Assembly: GCA_963839725.1 (NCBI GenBank)
Contig: CAWIWT010000021.1
Coordinates: forward strand, 183,555-247,554
Length of the DNA stretch: 64,000 nucleotides
From: Kumtagia sp963839725
Lineage (GTDB): Bacteria; Pseudomonadota; Alphaproteobacteria; Rhizobiales; Rhizobiaceae
Direction of reading: 5' to 3'
Of this stretch, positions 26,300-37,243 are shown one piece after another. A program made the translations under genes and the position numbers. Under the pieces are notes generated by a model. That model was not told where the DNA came from. It made no database searches and worked only from the letters and a program-made list of their open reading frames with translations. Position 1 is the first letter of the stretch. Each line of letters opens with the position of its first letter.

Positions 26300-27223
26300 T
26301 TACTTCTTTACAGCCGCTGCGACTTCAGCTGCGAAATCCGACGTTTCCTTCTCGATGCCCTCTCCGAGAGCAAAACGGATAAAGCCGGTGATCTTCGCCG
26401 GAGCGCCGATATCCTTCTCGGCTTCCTTCAACGCCTTCTCGACCGTCAGGTCGGGATTGATCACGAAGGCCTGCTTCAGCAACACGACTTCCTCGTAGAA
26501 CTTGCGCATGCGGCCCTCGACCATCCTCTCGATGATCGCTTCCGGCTTGCCCGATTCACGGGCCTGCTCGGTGAAGATCGCTTTCTCGCGGGCAACCGCA
26601 GCCGCGTCGACTTCTTCAGCCGTCAGCGCCAGTGGGCTGGTCGCAGCAACGTGCATCGCAACCTGCCTGCCAAACGCGCGCGCGGCATTGGCGTTGCCGG
26701 CCGTCTCGATCGCGACCAGAACGCCGAGCTTGCCCAAGCCATCCGCGACGGAGTTGTGGATGTAGGTGGCGACAGCGCCATGCGAAACCGCGAGCTTCGC
26801 CGAGCGGCGGAAGTTCATGTTCTCGCCGATAGTGCCGACGGCATCCTTGATCGTTTCGGCGACCGACTTATCCGAACCGGGATACTTTGCATTGGCAACG
26901 GCGTCGGTGCTCGGGCCGAAAGCCAGCGCTACCTTGGCGACGTTGCTGACGATTTCCTGGAAAGCCGCGTTGCGGGCAACGAAATCGGTCTCCGAATTGA
27001 CCTCGACGACAATCGCCTCACGCAAACCGGAATCGGCGCCGATCAGGCCCTCAGCCGCAGTGCGGCCGGCCTTCTTGTCAGCCTTCGAAATTCCCTTGGC
27101 ACGCAGCCAGTCGACGGCTGCTTCCATGTCGCCGCCGGTTTCGGCGAGCGCGGACTTGCAGTCCATCATGCCCGCGCCGGTCAGTTCGCGGAGGTCTTTA
27201 ACCTGTGCAGCAGAAATGCTCAT
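26300..27223 (-). CDS. tsf: Translation elongation factor Ts
   Basis: EF-Ts recycles EF-Tu from GDP to GTP form. 307 residues: the N-terminal UBA-like helix bundle (VKDLRELTGAGMMDCKSALAE) is followed by the core with VNSETDFVARNAAFQ, which contacts EF-Tu, and a C-terminal dimerisation module. It follows rpsB after about 120 bp containing a hairpin. Confidence 0.97.
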   Translation of the reverse strand: MSISAAQVKDLRELTGAGMMDCKSALAETGGDMEAAVDWLRAKGISKADKKAGRTAAEGLIGADSGLREAIVVEVNSETDFVARNAAFQEIVSNVAKVALAFGPSTDAVANAKYPGSDKSVAETIKDAVGTIGENMNFRRSAKLAVSHGAVATYIHNSVADGLGKLGVLVAIETAGNANAARAFGRQVAMHVAATSPLALTAEEVDAAAVAREKAIFTEQARESGKPEAIIERMVEGRMRKFYEEVVLLKQAFVINPDLTVEKALKEAEKDIGAPAKITGFIRFALGEGIEKETSDFAAEVAAAVKK

Positions 27224-27317
27224 CGTTGCCTCTTGTTCTCAAAATGCGCGGGCGCACCATCGAGTATCGACGATGCGCCTGACGCCAGCACGACAAGCGT
27301 GCCAATTTGGTGGGGCG

Positions 27318-27339
27318 GGCTCCCCCAACGGAGCCCGAA
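27318..27339 (-). terminator. Attenuator-like hairpin between rpsB and tsf
   Basis: CGGGCTCC (27318-27325) pairs perfectly with GGAGCCCG (27332-27339) around a six-base loop, six bases after the rpsB stop on the transcribed strand. A hairpin at this junction is known in other bacteria, where it lowers tsf expression relative to S2. The downstream sequence has only weak U content. Confidence 0.6.
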
Positions 27340-27344
27340 GCGAC

Positions 27345-28124
27345 TTATGACTGCGCCGCGTCGTCCGCCGGCGTGTCCAGCGTCGGTTCAACCGGGGCTT
27401 CGGCGGAAGCGCCGATGTCCACGCCGAACGCGCCCTGCTGACGGGCGATGCCGTCGATCGCTGCCTTGGCGATCAGGTCGCAGTAGATCTGGATGGCGCG
27501 CGCTGCGTCGTCATTGCCCGGGATCGGGAAGTCGATCTTCTCCGGATCGCAGTTCGAGTCGATGACCGCGACGACCGGAATGCCCAAGCGCTTGGCTTCG
27601 AGGATGGCAATCGCTTCCTTGTTCGTGTCGATCACGAACATCAGGTCCGGCGTCGAACCCATGTCCTTGATGCCGCCCAGAGCCTTGTCGAGCTTCTCGC
27701 GCTCGCGCTGCAGGTTCAGCAGTTCCTTCTTGGTGAAGCCCTGGCCTTCGCCAGCAAGCAGCTCGTCGAGCTTGCGCAGTCGCTGGATCGAGTTCGAGAT
27801 CGTCTTCCAGTTGGTCAGCATGCCGCCGAGCCAACGCGAGTTGACATAGTACTGGGCCGAACGCTGAGCCGCGTCAGCGACGATATCCGCAGCCTGGCGC
27901 TTGGTTCCGACGAACAGCACGCGACCGCCGCGCGACACGACGTCGGAAACCTGCTTCAGCGCCTGGTGCAGCAAAGGCACCGTCTGCGAGAGGTCGATGA
28001 TGTGGATGTTGTTGCGGGCGCCGAAGATATAGGGCGCCATTTTCGGGTTCCAGCGATGGGTCTGGTGTCCAAAGTGAACGCCAGCTTCCAAAAGCTGACG
28101 CATGCTGAAATCAGGCAGTGCCAT
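27345..28124 (-). CDS. rpsB: 30S ribosomal protein S2
   Basis: Small-subunit ribosomal protein S2, 259 residues. MRQLLEAGVHFGHQTHRWNPKM and VLFVGTKRQAADIV are conserved rRNA-contact blocks, and PDLMFVIDTNKEAIAILEAKRLGIP is the family core. The C-terminus is acidic and alanine-rich. It is the first gene of the leftward essential cluster reaching to lpxB. Confidence 0.97.
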   Translation of the reverse strand: MALPDFSMRQLLEAGVHFGHQTHRWNPKMAPYIFGARNNIHIIDLSQTVPLLHQALKQVSDVVSRGGRVLFVGTKRQAADIVADAAQRSAQYYVNSRWLGGMLTNWKTISNSIQRLRKLDELLAGEGQGFTKKELLNLQREREKLDKALGGIKDMGSTPDLMFVIDTNKEAIAILEAKRLGIPVVAVIDSNCDPEKIDFPIPGNDDAARAIQIYCDLIAKAAIDGIARQQGAFGVDIGASAEAPVEPTLDTPADDAAQS

Positions 28125-28314
28125 TCCTAGTTCCTTTTCCGGTTGGCCTCCACGGACACAGGCGAGGGAAACAATTTTCCTTCGCCACCGGAGGTTTCAG
28201 CCGGATTTCTCCCGGGCAGACACCAAAGTCCGTGTGTGGAATGGCGCGGCATATAGAGGGGGTTTTGCGATAATGCAAGCCTTGGCAGGGTTTACGTCGG
28301 CTACGGCCTTACGA

Positions 28315-28701
28315 TCAAGCCGTCGCTGCTGCCCGCGCATCGGCCAACGCCTTCAAGTCGGCCGGCTTGAGTTCGACGGATTCGCCACAGCCGCAAGCCG
28401 AACTCTGGTTCGGGTTGCGGAAGGTGAAGCCAGTGCGCAGCGTCGTCGTCTCAAAATCCATTTCGGTACCGAGCAGGAACAATGCGGCCTCCGGCGCCAC
28501 ATAGACATTCGCACCGTCACGCTCGATGTGGTCATCCTTGGCGGTCGGTTCGGTCACGAGATCGACGGTGTATTCCATGCCGGCGCAGCCGCCTTTCTTG
28601 ATGCCGAGGCGAATACCGTGAGCATTTTCACGCGCAGCGACGATCTCGCGAACGCGATTGGCTGCCTTTTCGGTCATTGTGATGACGGCAAAGCGTCCCA
28701 T
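28315..28701 (-). CDS. sufA: HesB/IscA-family Fe-S carrier, SufA
   Basis: A-type carrier passing Fe-S clusters from the SufBCD scaffold to client proteins. 128 residues; the three ligand cysteines are in KKGGCAGMEY and SACGCGES near the C-terminus. It lies downstream of sufT in the same direction, separated by a divergent DUF1236 gene, matching the terminal sufA of rhizobial suf loci. A start a few codons later (MTEKAANRV) is possible. Confidence 0.92.
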   Translation of the reverse strand: MGRFAVITMTEKAANRVREIVAARENAHGIRLGIKKGGCAGMEYTVDLVTEPTAKDDHIERDGANVYVAPEAALFLLGTEMDFETTTLRTGFTFRNPNQSSACGCGESVELKPADLKALADARAAATA

Positions 28702-28943
28702 TCCATTCTCCCACTCGCGGCAGGTTCAAGGCCTGCGGAATGATCTTGGTCCTAAGATGGTGAAGATTTGTTGCATCCGCAACCTTCTCGCGGCGACGCG
28801 AATGCAGCAAGTGCCGCCTCCGGCAGGAAGGTCACGTCCATCCGCCGTTCACGAATTACATCACCAGTTGTAACAGACTTCAACTTTTTGGAACTCGCGG
28901 CCAATGCCCAGGTTGTTTCAACGTCCAAAGCAAGGAGGCTGAG

Positions 28944-29255
28944 ATGACAATCCGCAATGCCCTCGCGGCCACGCTGCTACTCGCCGGCACGTCTTTCGCG
29001 TTTGCCCAGACGGTGGTGGTCACTCCCGAACAGGAAACGGTCGTTCGAGAGTATGTGACCGCACATCCCGTGGAGACGGTCGAAAGGCCTTCCAATTTCG
29101 AGTTGATCGTCGGCGCTATCATCCCTGACATCTTTAAGCCGGGCGAACTGGCCGACAACACCTTGCCTCAGCGGTATCAGTACGTGGTGATCGACGGCCG
29201 TACGGTTTTGATAGAACCGGAAACCCGCAAGGTCGTGCACATTATCGAGAGGTAA
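28944..29255 (+). CDS. DUF1236-domain exported protein
   Basis: A 103-residue secreted protein: MTIRNALAATLLLAGTSFAF is a signal peptide cleaved near AFAQ. The mature part contains YQYVVIDGRTVLIEPETRKVVHIIE, the DUF1236 hallmark found in many rhizobial periplasmic proteins of unknown function. AAGGAGG precedes the start. It runs opposite to the suf genes on both sides, so it interrupts the suf locus with its own promoter. Confidence 0.85.
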   Translation: MTIRNALAATLLLAGTSFAFAQTVVVTPEQETVVREYVTAHPVETVERPSNFELIVGAIIPDIFKPGELADNTLPQRYQYVVIDGRTVLIEPETRKVVHIIER

Positions 29256-29314
29256 ATGAAGTGTTTCGTATTGCCGGGCGCGACCAAGGGTCGTGGTCGG
29301 CAATGCGTGCTAGA

Positions 29315-29710
29315 CTAATACCAGCCCACCGCGACCTGCGCCTCTTCGGACATGCGGTCTGGCGTCCACGGCGGGTCGAACACCATGTTGACATCGACGC
29401 CCGAAACGCCCTCCACGGCGCTGACCGCATCCTGCACCCAGCCAGGCATTTCGCCGGCCACCGGACAGCCGGGGGCGGTTAGCGTCATGTCGATCTTCAC
29501 CGAGCGGTCGTCCTCGATGTCGATCTTGTAGACCAGGCCGAGTTCATAGATGTCGGCCGGTATTTCCGGATCGTAGACAGTCTTCAGCGCCGAGACGATG
29601 TCGTCGGTGAGGCGTGCGAGTTCGTCGGCTGGAATGGCCGACGCCTTGACGCTCTCTGGCGCAGCCGCCTCGGGCGTCTCGATAGTTGTAGGGATCGCAG
29701 CGTCTTCCAT
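29315..29710 (-). CDS. sufT: SUF-system assembly protein SufT (DUF59/MIP18)
   Basis: About 131 residues starting at 29710 (MEDAAIPTT), five bases after the sufS stop. DIVSALKTVYDPEIPADIYELGLVY and LTAPGCPVAGEMP are hallmarks of the MIP18/DUF59 family, whose SufT members help mature Fe-S proteins under high demand. An acidic, alanine-rich N-terminus precedes the domain. Reading further upstream would overlap sufS. Confidence 0.9.
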   Translation of the reverse strand: MEDAAIPTTIETPEAAAPESVKASAIPADELARLTDDIVSALKTVYDPEIPADIYELGLVYKIDIEDDRSVKIDMTLTAPGCPVAGEMPGWVQDAVSAVEGVSGVDVNMVFDPPWTPDRMSEEAQVAVGWY

Positions 29711-29715
29711 GGCAG

Positions 29716-30957
29716 TCACCCGAAGAATTTTCGCGCTTTTTCCAGCGCCTCTACCAGAATGTCCACCTCTTCGCGGGTGTTGTACATCCCGAACGAAGCC
29801 CTGCATGTGGAGGTTACGCCGAAGCGTTTCAACAGCGGCTGGGCGCAATGCGTACCGGCGCGTACGGCGACACCCTGCCGGTCAATCACCATCGAAACGT
29901 CATGCGCATGAATGCCTTGCAGTTCGAACGACACAATCGCGCCCTTGTTCGGTGCATCACCAAAGATGCGCAATGAATTGATCGACCGCAGCCGCTCATG
30001 CGCATAGGCTTTCAGCTCGGCCTCATGCGCCGCGATTCGATCGCGCCCGACCGAGTCCATATAGTCCAGCGCCGTGCCCAGCCCGATCGCCTGGACGATT
30101 GGCGGAGTGCCCGCCTCGAACCGGTGCGGCGGATCATTGTAGGTGACATTGTCCACGGTCACCTCGAAAATCATCTCGCCGCCACCCTGGAAGGGACGCA
30201 TGGACTCAAGCAGCTCGCGCTTGCCGTAGAGCACACCGATGCCGCTCGGGCCGTAAACCTTATGACCGGTGAAGACGTAAAAATCGCAATCAAGATCGCT
30301 GACATCCACCGTCATGTGCACGGCGGCTTGGCTGCCGTCGACCAGCACCGGGATGCCGCGCGCATGCGCGATGCGGATGATCTCCTTGATCGGCGTGATC
30401 GTGCCCAGCGCGTTCGACATATGGGTGATGGCGACCAGCTTGGTCCGATCGGTGAGCCGCTTCTCAAAGTCCTCGATATGCAGTTCGCCGAGATCGTCGA
30501 CCGGCACCCAGACTAGTTTGGCGCCTTGCCGCTCGCGGATGAAATGCCACGGCACGATGTTGGAATGGTGTTCCATGATCGACAGGACGATCTCATCGCC
30601 CTCGCCGATGTTCGGCATGCCAAACCCATACGCGACGGTGTTGATCGCCGCCGTGGTGTTGGAGGTGAAGACGATTTCTTCCGTACTGCCGGCATTGAGG
30701 AAGCGGCGGACGGTCTCGCGCGCCTTTTCATAGGCGTCAGTCGAAGCATTCGACAGGAAATGCAGGCCGCGATGCACATTGGCATAGTCTTGCGAATAGG
30801 CGTGCTGGATCGTGTCCAGGACTACCTGTGGTTTCTGCGCCGAAGCGCCATTGTCCAGGTAGACCAATGGTTTGCCGTAAACCTGCCGCGACAGGATCGG
30901 GAAGTCGCGGCGGATTGCCTCGACGTCGTAGGGCAAAATGCTGGTACGCTCATCCAT
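29716..30957 (-). CDS. sufS: Cysteine desulfurase SufS
   Basis: Group II PLP-dependent cysteine desulfurase, 413 residues, supplying sulfur to SufBCD. The PLP lysine is in VFTGHKVYGPSG near residue 230 and the catalytic Cys in AGTHCAQPLL near residue 368. It overlaps the VOC gene upstream by eight bases, showing a single transcript. This is the second cysteine desulfurase of the operon; the first is the nifS-like gene at 35138-36302. Confidence 0.96.
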   Translation of the reverse strand: MDERTSILPYDVEAIRRDFPILSRQVYGKPLVYLDNGASAQKPQVVLDTIQHAYSQDYANVHRGLHFLSNASTDAYEKARETVRRFLNAGSTEEIVFTSNTTAAINTVAYGFGMPNIGEGDEIVLSIMEHHSNIVPWHFIRERQGAKLVWVPVDDLGELHIEDFEKRLTDRTKLVAITHMSNALGTITPIKEIIRIAHARGIPVLVDGSQAAVHMTVDVSDLDCDFYVFTGHKVYGPSGIGVLYGKRELLESMRPFQGGGEMIFEVTVDNVTYNDPPHRFEAGTPPIVQAIGLGTALDYMDSVGRDRIAAHEAELKAYAHERLRSINSLRIFGDAPNKGAIVSFELQGIHAHDVSMVIDRQGVAVRAGTHCAQPLLKRFGVTSTCRASFGMYNTREEVDILVEALEKARKFFG

Positions 30958-31339
30958 AGCTGATGAATTCCATCAGCGACCCATCCGGGTCACGAAAATA
31001 CACGCTGGTTCCGTCTCCTTGCCCTCCAAACCGCGCGATCGGCCCAAGCTCGATTTCGACACTGCACTGGTTCAGATGTTCAACAGCATCGTCAATCGGC
31101 CCTTTCCAGCGAAAACAAAGATCGCTGTTTCCAGGCTGGACTGGCAAACGGGCGACCGGTTGTGCGTCGACACCGATTCCGTGGCAATTCAACTGACGAT
31201 CACCAAGCCGAAAGACATAAGCTCCTTTTCCTCGGGAAATCGCCTCGGCACCGATGACCTCTGTGTAGAACTTTCGCGCCTTCTCCCAGTCCGAAACATG
31301 AATGACGCAATGGTCCAGCGATGTCGGCAGACTACCCAT
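30950..31339 (-). CDS. VOC-family (glyoxalase-like) protein inside suf operon
   Basis: About 129 residues of the vicinal oxygen chelate fold: TSLDHCVIHVSDWEKARKFY opens the first beta-alpha-beta module, and GTSVYFRDPDGSLMEF closes the second with the usual metal-ligand Glu. It overlaps sufD by eight bases and sufS by eight bases, so it is translated with them. No established role in Fe-S assembly is known to me; antibiotic- or glyoxal-type functions are typical of the family. Confidence 0.85.
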   Translation of the reverse strand: MGSLPTSLDHCVIHVSDWEKARKFYTEVIGAEAISRGKGAYVFRLGDRQLNCHGIGVDAQPVARLPVQPGNSDLCFRWKGPIDDAVEHLNQCSVEIELGPIARFGGQGDGTSVYFRDPDGSLMEFISYG

Positions 31340-32601
31340 GCGCCACAAACCATTCGTCCAGCCGCGCTTCGAGCGCATCGACCAGAAGCTCATTGTCGAG
31401 TTCCTCGATGACCGAGGCCACGAAGGCCTTGACCAGCAGGCCGCGCGCGGTCTTTTCGTCAATGCCACGCGTCTTCAGATAAAACAGATGGTTGCGGTCG
31501 ATCTCGGTCACCGTCGCGCCATGGCCGCACTGTACGTCATCGGCGAAGATTTCGAGTTCCGGCTTGGTCGAGAACTCTGCGTCATCCGACAGAAGCAGCG
31601 TGTTGCAGGCCATCTTGGCGTCGGTCTTCTGCGCCAGTCGATGCACGTTGATGCGCCCCTGGAAGACGCCGCGCGCCTTGCCGGTCACGACGTTGCGGAT
31701 CAGTTCGCGCGATCCGGTATGCGGTGCCACGTGGTCGAGCGTCATAGTGACATCCGTATGCGTGTCACCGGCCAGCAGATTGATGCCGCGCAGCTGAAAG
31801 TCCGATCCCTCACCCGCAGCCTTGACGCGCACTTCCTGGCGCACGAGCCGCCCGCCCGCGTTCATGAAGAACAACGTCAGCCTGCTGTTTTTGCCGAGCT
31901 CGGCATTGAACTGCGCGAGATGCGTCGCGGTTTCCGGCTGATCCTGGACGATCACCCAGGTGATATCGGCATTGTCTCCAACCAGAAGATTGGCGATCGA
32001 GGTCGAAAGCGCTGCGCCATTGCCCGACTGCCTCTCGACGATCGTGGCCTTCGCGCCGGCGCCGACTCGGACGGGCATGCGCACATGCGTTTGGCCACCT
32101 GCCTGAATGTTCTGCAGTTCGATCGGCTTTATCGATCCATGCGCCGGGCGCGATGTCGACAAACCAACCGTCGCTGACGAAAGCCGTGTTCAAAAAGCCG
32201 ATGGCGTCGTCATCGTCGCGCGGATCGAGCGCCGGCGCGAAACTTCCATCCGTGAGCTTTTCGGACAGGCTGTGAAATGCCACGCCCTCAAGCGACGGCG
32301 ACTTGCCCCGTACAGTACCGTTGAGGATCGGCAGGACAATCGAATCCTCGACCACCGGCGACAGCACTTTCGGATTCGCCGCAGCATCGTATTGCGGCAC
32401 GGCGGAAAGCAGGCGGCGCAGATCTGTGTAATGCCAGGCCTCGATCCGGCGGGTTGGCAGACCGACCTTAATCGCTTCGATCGCATCGTCGCGCTTGATC
32501 ATCACCGCGCCATCGCCCGGCAGCTGCGACAGGCGCTCGCCGAACGCCTCGATCAATGCTGTCTCGGCCTGGGTACGCATTGGTGTTGCATGCATATTCA
32601 T
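31332..32601 (-). CDS. sufD: Fe-S assembly protein SufD (frameshifted)
   Basis: SufD pairs with SufB and SufC2 in the scaffold complex. The N-terminal part (from MNMHATPMRTQAE at 32601) includes RIEAWHYTDLR; the C-terminal part has SIKPIELQNIQAGGQTH, CNTLLLSDDAEFSTKPELEI and DDVQCGHGATV, the SufBD core. The frame breaks near 32127, where removing one base after AAA restores a continuous protein of about 422 aa. It starts 10 bases after the sufC stop. The break is likely a consensus error since sufD is normally required. Confidence 0.9.
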
Positions 32602-32610
32602 GACCGTCAC

Positions 32611-33366
32611 CTACGCCGCCTCTTCGATGATCCCGGCATAGCCGTTGGCTTCGAGCTCATGAGCGAGCGCCTTGTCGCCGGATTTTATGACCTGGCCCCG
32701 GTAAAGCACATGAACGGAATCGGGCACGATGTGCTCGAGCAGGCGCTGATAGTGGGTGATCACGACGATTGCGCGGTCGGGAGAACGCAGCGAGTTGACG
32801 CCGTCCGCAACGATCTTGAGGGCATCGATGTCGAGCCCGGAATCCGTCTCGTCGAGTACGCAGAGCCTGGGCGCCAAAAGCTTCATCTGCAGGATTTCGG
32901 CGCGCTTCTTCTCACCGCCCGAGAAGCCTACATTCAGCGGGCGCTTCAGCATCGCCATGTCCATGTCGAGCGAGCCAGCGGCGTCCTTCACCTTCTTTAT
33001 GAAATCCGGGATCTTCAACGGCTCTTCGCCACGCGCCTTGCGCTGAGCGTTGAGCGCGACCTTGAGGAACTCCATTGTAGCAACGCCGGGTATCTCCATC
33101 GGATACTGGAAAGCGAGGAAAATACCGGCAGATGCGCGCTCCGACGGGTCCATTTCGAGGATCGAATGTCCGTCGTAAAGGATATCGCCCTCGGTGACTT
33201 CATAGTCGTCGCGCCCAGCAAGCACATACGACAGGGTCGATTTGCCGGAGCCGTTCGGCCCCATGATCGCCGCAACCTCGCCGGCTTTCACCGTCAAGTT
33301 CAGCCCGCGAATGATTTCCGTGCCAGTCGAGGCGATGCGGGCATGCAGGTTTCTGATTTCAAGCAT
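32611..33366 (-). CDS. sufC: Fe-S assembly ATPase SufC
   Basis: ABC-type ATPase of the SufBC2D scaffold, soluble in the cytoplasm. About 251 residues from the ATG at 33366 (MLEIRNLHARI). Walker A is IMGPNGSGKSTLS, the signature is GFSGGEKKRAEIL, Walker B is CVLDETDSGLDIDAL, and the switch His is in VITHYQRLL. The intact frame contrasts with the broken frames of sufB and sufD on either side. Confidence 0.96.
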   Translation of the reverse strand: MLEIRNLHARIASTGTEIIRGLNLTVKAGEVAAIMGPNGSGKSTLSYVLAGRDDYEVTEGDILYDGHSILEMDPSERASAGIFLAFQYPMEIPGVATMEFLKVALNAQRKARGEEPLKIPDFIKKVKDAAGSLDMDMAMLKRPLNVGFSGGEKKRAEILQMKLLAPRLCVLDETDSGLDIDALKIVADGVNSLRSPDRAIVVITHYQRLLEHIVPDSVHVLYRGQVIKSGDKALAHELEANGYAGIIEEAA

Positions 33367-33460
33367 ATTCAATCCATTCAACTATTGAGCCCTTGGCGCT
33401 GTATTTGCATTTAGCGGTATTGAGATCCGGCGGCAGCCTATCGTCGTTGATCGCCAGCCA

Positions 33461-34985
<1,525 letters not shown>

Positions 34986-35137
34986 CGCGTTCTCCATCCA
35001 TGCCGGGGTCAAGGCCCGACCGTTTTCAAACCTATGGCACCGCCAGAGCGGCGTAGCCTCTATATAGTGCGTTCGGGCGCCGTATTCACGGGGCCAGAAC
35101 CGCCACGCCGCTATCCAGAAGCGCCTTCGCTTCTTTT

Positions 35138-36302
35138 TCACGCCGCGCGCGACTCTCCGGTGCGGCGCGCCGCCACCTTGGTTAGCGCAGCGCCAAAGCG
35201 TTCAATCTCGGCGGTGCTCGTAGCCTCGCCGATCGAGACGCGCAATCCACCTTCGGCGCGGGAAACGCCCATTGCCTTCAGCACATGACTTGGACCGACC
35301 TTGCCCGACGAACATGCCGAGCCGGCCGACACCGCAATTCCGGCAAGATCGAAAGCGATCTGCGCCGTTTCGGCTTTCACGCCGGGTACGGCGAAGAACA
35401 CCGTATTGGCAAGTCGTTCCACCGCCGCGCCGAAGATTTCCGCGTCGGGGGCAATGCGCAAAATTGCCTGCTCGATCTGTTTGCGCTTCTCGCACAGATC
35501 CGCGACATGCCCAAGTGCCGGACAAAGCATGCTGCGCGGCGGCACCGAAGCCGGCGATACCCGAAATGTTCTCCGTCCCGGCGCGAAACCCCTTTTCCTG
35601 ACCACCGCCGACCACCAGGGGAACAGGCATCATCAGGTCGGACTTGCCGATGAACGCGCCAACACCCTTTGGCCCCCCGATCTTGTGCGCCGAAAGGATG
35701 ATAAAATCACCGCAAGCCTCTGTGATATCGAGCGGAATACGACCGGCCGCCTGAACCGCATCGGTAACAAGAATTCCGCCCGCCGCCTTCACCATATCGG
35801 CAATCTCGGCAACCGGCTGGATAACGCCCGTCTCATTGTTGGCCACGTGCACAGCCACCAGCGGCAAACCGTCAGCCTTGTCATGCGCGGCAAGCGCGGC
35901 GGCTAATTCGGCCAACTGAATAACACCGTTCTCGTCCACTCCGACGCGTGTAAAACGTTCGGCTGGGAAACGGCCGCCCGACAGCAAACAGGGATGATCG
36001 GCAGCGCAGACATAGAGATGCGACAGCCGCAAAGGACTGCGTCCCATCCGCCAATCGGGCGTCAACAGGTTCGTAGCTGCCTCGGTAGCCCCGGAAGTGA
36101 AGACAACATGCTCAGCCTTGCCGCCAACCAGCGCAGCGACATTTGCCCGCGCGTCCTCAACAAGGCGGCGCACGGCGCGGCCCTCGCCGTGTACCGACGA
36201 CGGATTGCCCACCACATCGAGCGCGGCAAGCATCGCGGCGCGCGCAGCCGGCAACAGCGGCGCGCTGGCGTTGTAGTCGAGATAGGCGCGGGATTCCGCC
36301 AT
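35138..36302 (-). CDS. Cysteine desulfurase, NifS/IscS type (frameshifted)
   Basis: Group I PLP cysteine desulfurase at the head of the suf operon. LDYNASAPLLPAARAAM starts it, the PLP lysine is in ILSAHKIGGPKGVG near residue 205, and the catalytic Cys is in SAGSACSSGKVGPSHVL. The frame breaks in a CCC run at 35510-35512; with CC the protein is about 387 aa and continues as HVADLCEKRKQIEQAI. It is 152 bp upstream of sufB and probably shares the Irr-controlled promoter. Rhizobial suf loci commonly carry two desulfurases. Confidence 0.9.
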
Positions 36303-36399
36303 TAGGCTTTTCCGTTCGAGCGATTGACGCCATGTCGCAATTTCCTTGAACTTGCGATACCGGACGTCCTATTTACCCGACTGATTGCTCGTCTGTCAG

Positions 36400-36416
36400 T
36401 TTTGAATTGTTCTAAA
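36400..36416. promoter_or_regulatory. Irr box (iron control element) of the suf operon
   Basis: TTTTGAA-TTG-TTCTAAA matches the Irr/ICE consensus TTTAGAA-N3-TTCTAAA at 13 of 14 arm positions. It lies about 100 bp upstream of the first suf-operon gene, in the divergent gap to the alpha/beta hydrolase. Irr of Rhizobiales is an established regulator of suf operons; binding here is inference. Confidence 0.7.
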
Positions 36417-36507
36417 CTAGCTTTTAGGTAGGCGCGTCTTCCGCGTCAAGACCGAAGCCGGGAATGTTGCAGGCGGATGGCGGCAAATTCGGATTGTGGA
36501 GTTTTTA

Positions 36508-37182
36508 ATGCCCGAAGTCATTTTCGCCGGTCCTGCTGGCCGTTTGGAAGGCCGCTACCAGCCGTCGACCGAGAAAAGTGCGCCGATTGCAATCATCCTG
36601 CATCCGCACCCGCAATTCGGCGGGACGATGAACAACAAGATCGTCTACGACCTCTTCTACATCTTCCAGAAGCGCAACTTCACCACGCTGCGCTTCAATT
36701 TTCGCGGCATCGGCCGCAGCCAGGGTGAATTCGACCACGGCATGGGCGAACTTTCGGACGCGGCCGCAGCTCTCGACTGGATCCAGTCGCTGCATCCGGA
36801 CTCCAAGAGCTGCTGGGTAGCGGGCTATTCCTTCGGCGCATGGATTGGCATGCAGCTGCTGATGCGCCGCCCGGAAATCGAGGGCTTCATCTCGGTCGCA
36901 CCGCAGCCGAACACCTATGACTTCTCGTTCCTGGCCCCCTGCCCGTCATCAGGTTTGATCATCCACGGTGATTCCGACAGAGTCGCCCCTCCCAAGGATG
37001 TACAAGGCCTGGTGGACAAGCTGCATACCCAAAAGGGCATTACGATCACGCAGAAGACACTTCCGGGCGCCAATCACTTCTTCTCCAACGATCCGCAGTT
37101 GGTGATCGATGAATGCGCCGACTACCTCGACAAGCGTCTTGCCGGACAGTTGGCCGACCCCAAGCCGAAGCGGCTGCGCTGA
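36508..37182 (+). CDS. Alpha/beta hydrolase
   Basis: About 224 residues from the ATG at 36508 (MPEVIFAGPAGRLEG). The nucleophile elbow is GYSFGAWIG near residue 110, after the oxyanion-type ILHPHPQFGGTMNNK; the Asp is in IIHGDSDRVAPP and the His in PGANHFFSND. This subgroup (DUF1749/YfbB-like dienelactone-hydrolase relatives) is widespread in alphaproteobacteria, with unknown substrate. A strong terminator follows. Confidence 0.88.
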   Translation: MPEVIFAGPAGRLEGRYQPSTEKSAPIAIILHPHPQFGGTMNNKIVYDLFYIFQKRNFTTLRFNFRGIGRSQGEFDHGMGELSDAAAALDWIQSLHPDSKSCWVAGYSFGAWIGMQLLMRRPEIEGFISVAPQPNTYDFSFLAPCPSSGLIIHGDSDRVAPPKDVQGLVDKLHTQKGITITQKTLPGANHFFSNDPQLVIDECADYLDKRLAGQLADPKPKRLR

Positions 37183-37189
37183 CAGTGAC

Positions 37190-37224
37190 AACGCCCCGGT
37201 TGGAAAAACCGGGGCGTTGTTCTT
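37190..37224 (+). terminator. Rho-independent terminator after the alpha/beta hydrolase
   Basis: AACGCCCCGGTT (37190-37201) pairs perfectly with AACCGGGGCGTT (37207-37218) around the loop GGAAA, followed by GTTCTTC. The hairpin is eight bases after the stop and may serve both strands, since the next gene is convergent. Confidence 0.85.
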
Positions 37225-37243
37225 CACACTCCCGCTGAACGCA

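Noticed and set aside
32107..33414. Long plus-strand frame opposite sufC and sufD
   Set aside because: sufC has Walker A, signature and Walker B; the antisense frame is a shadow.
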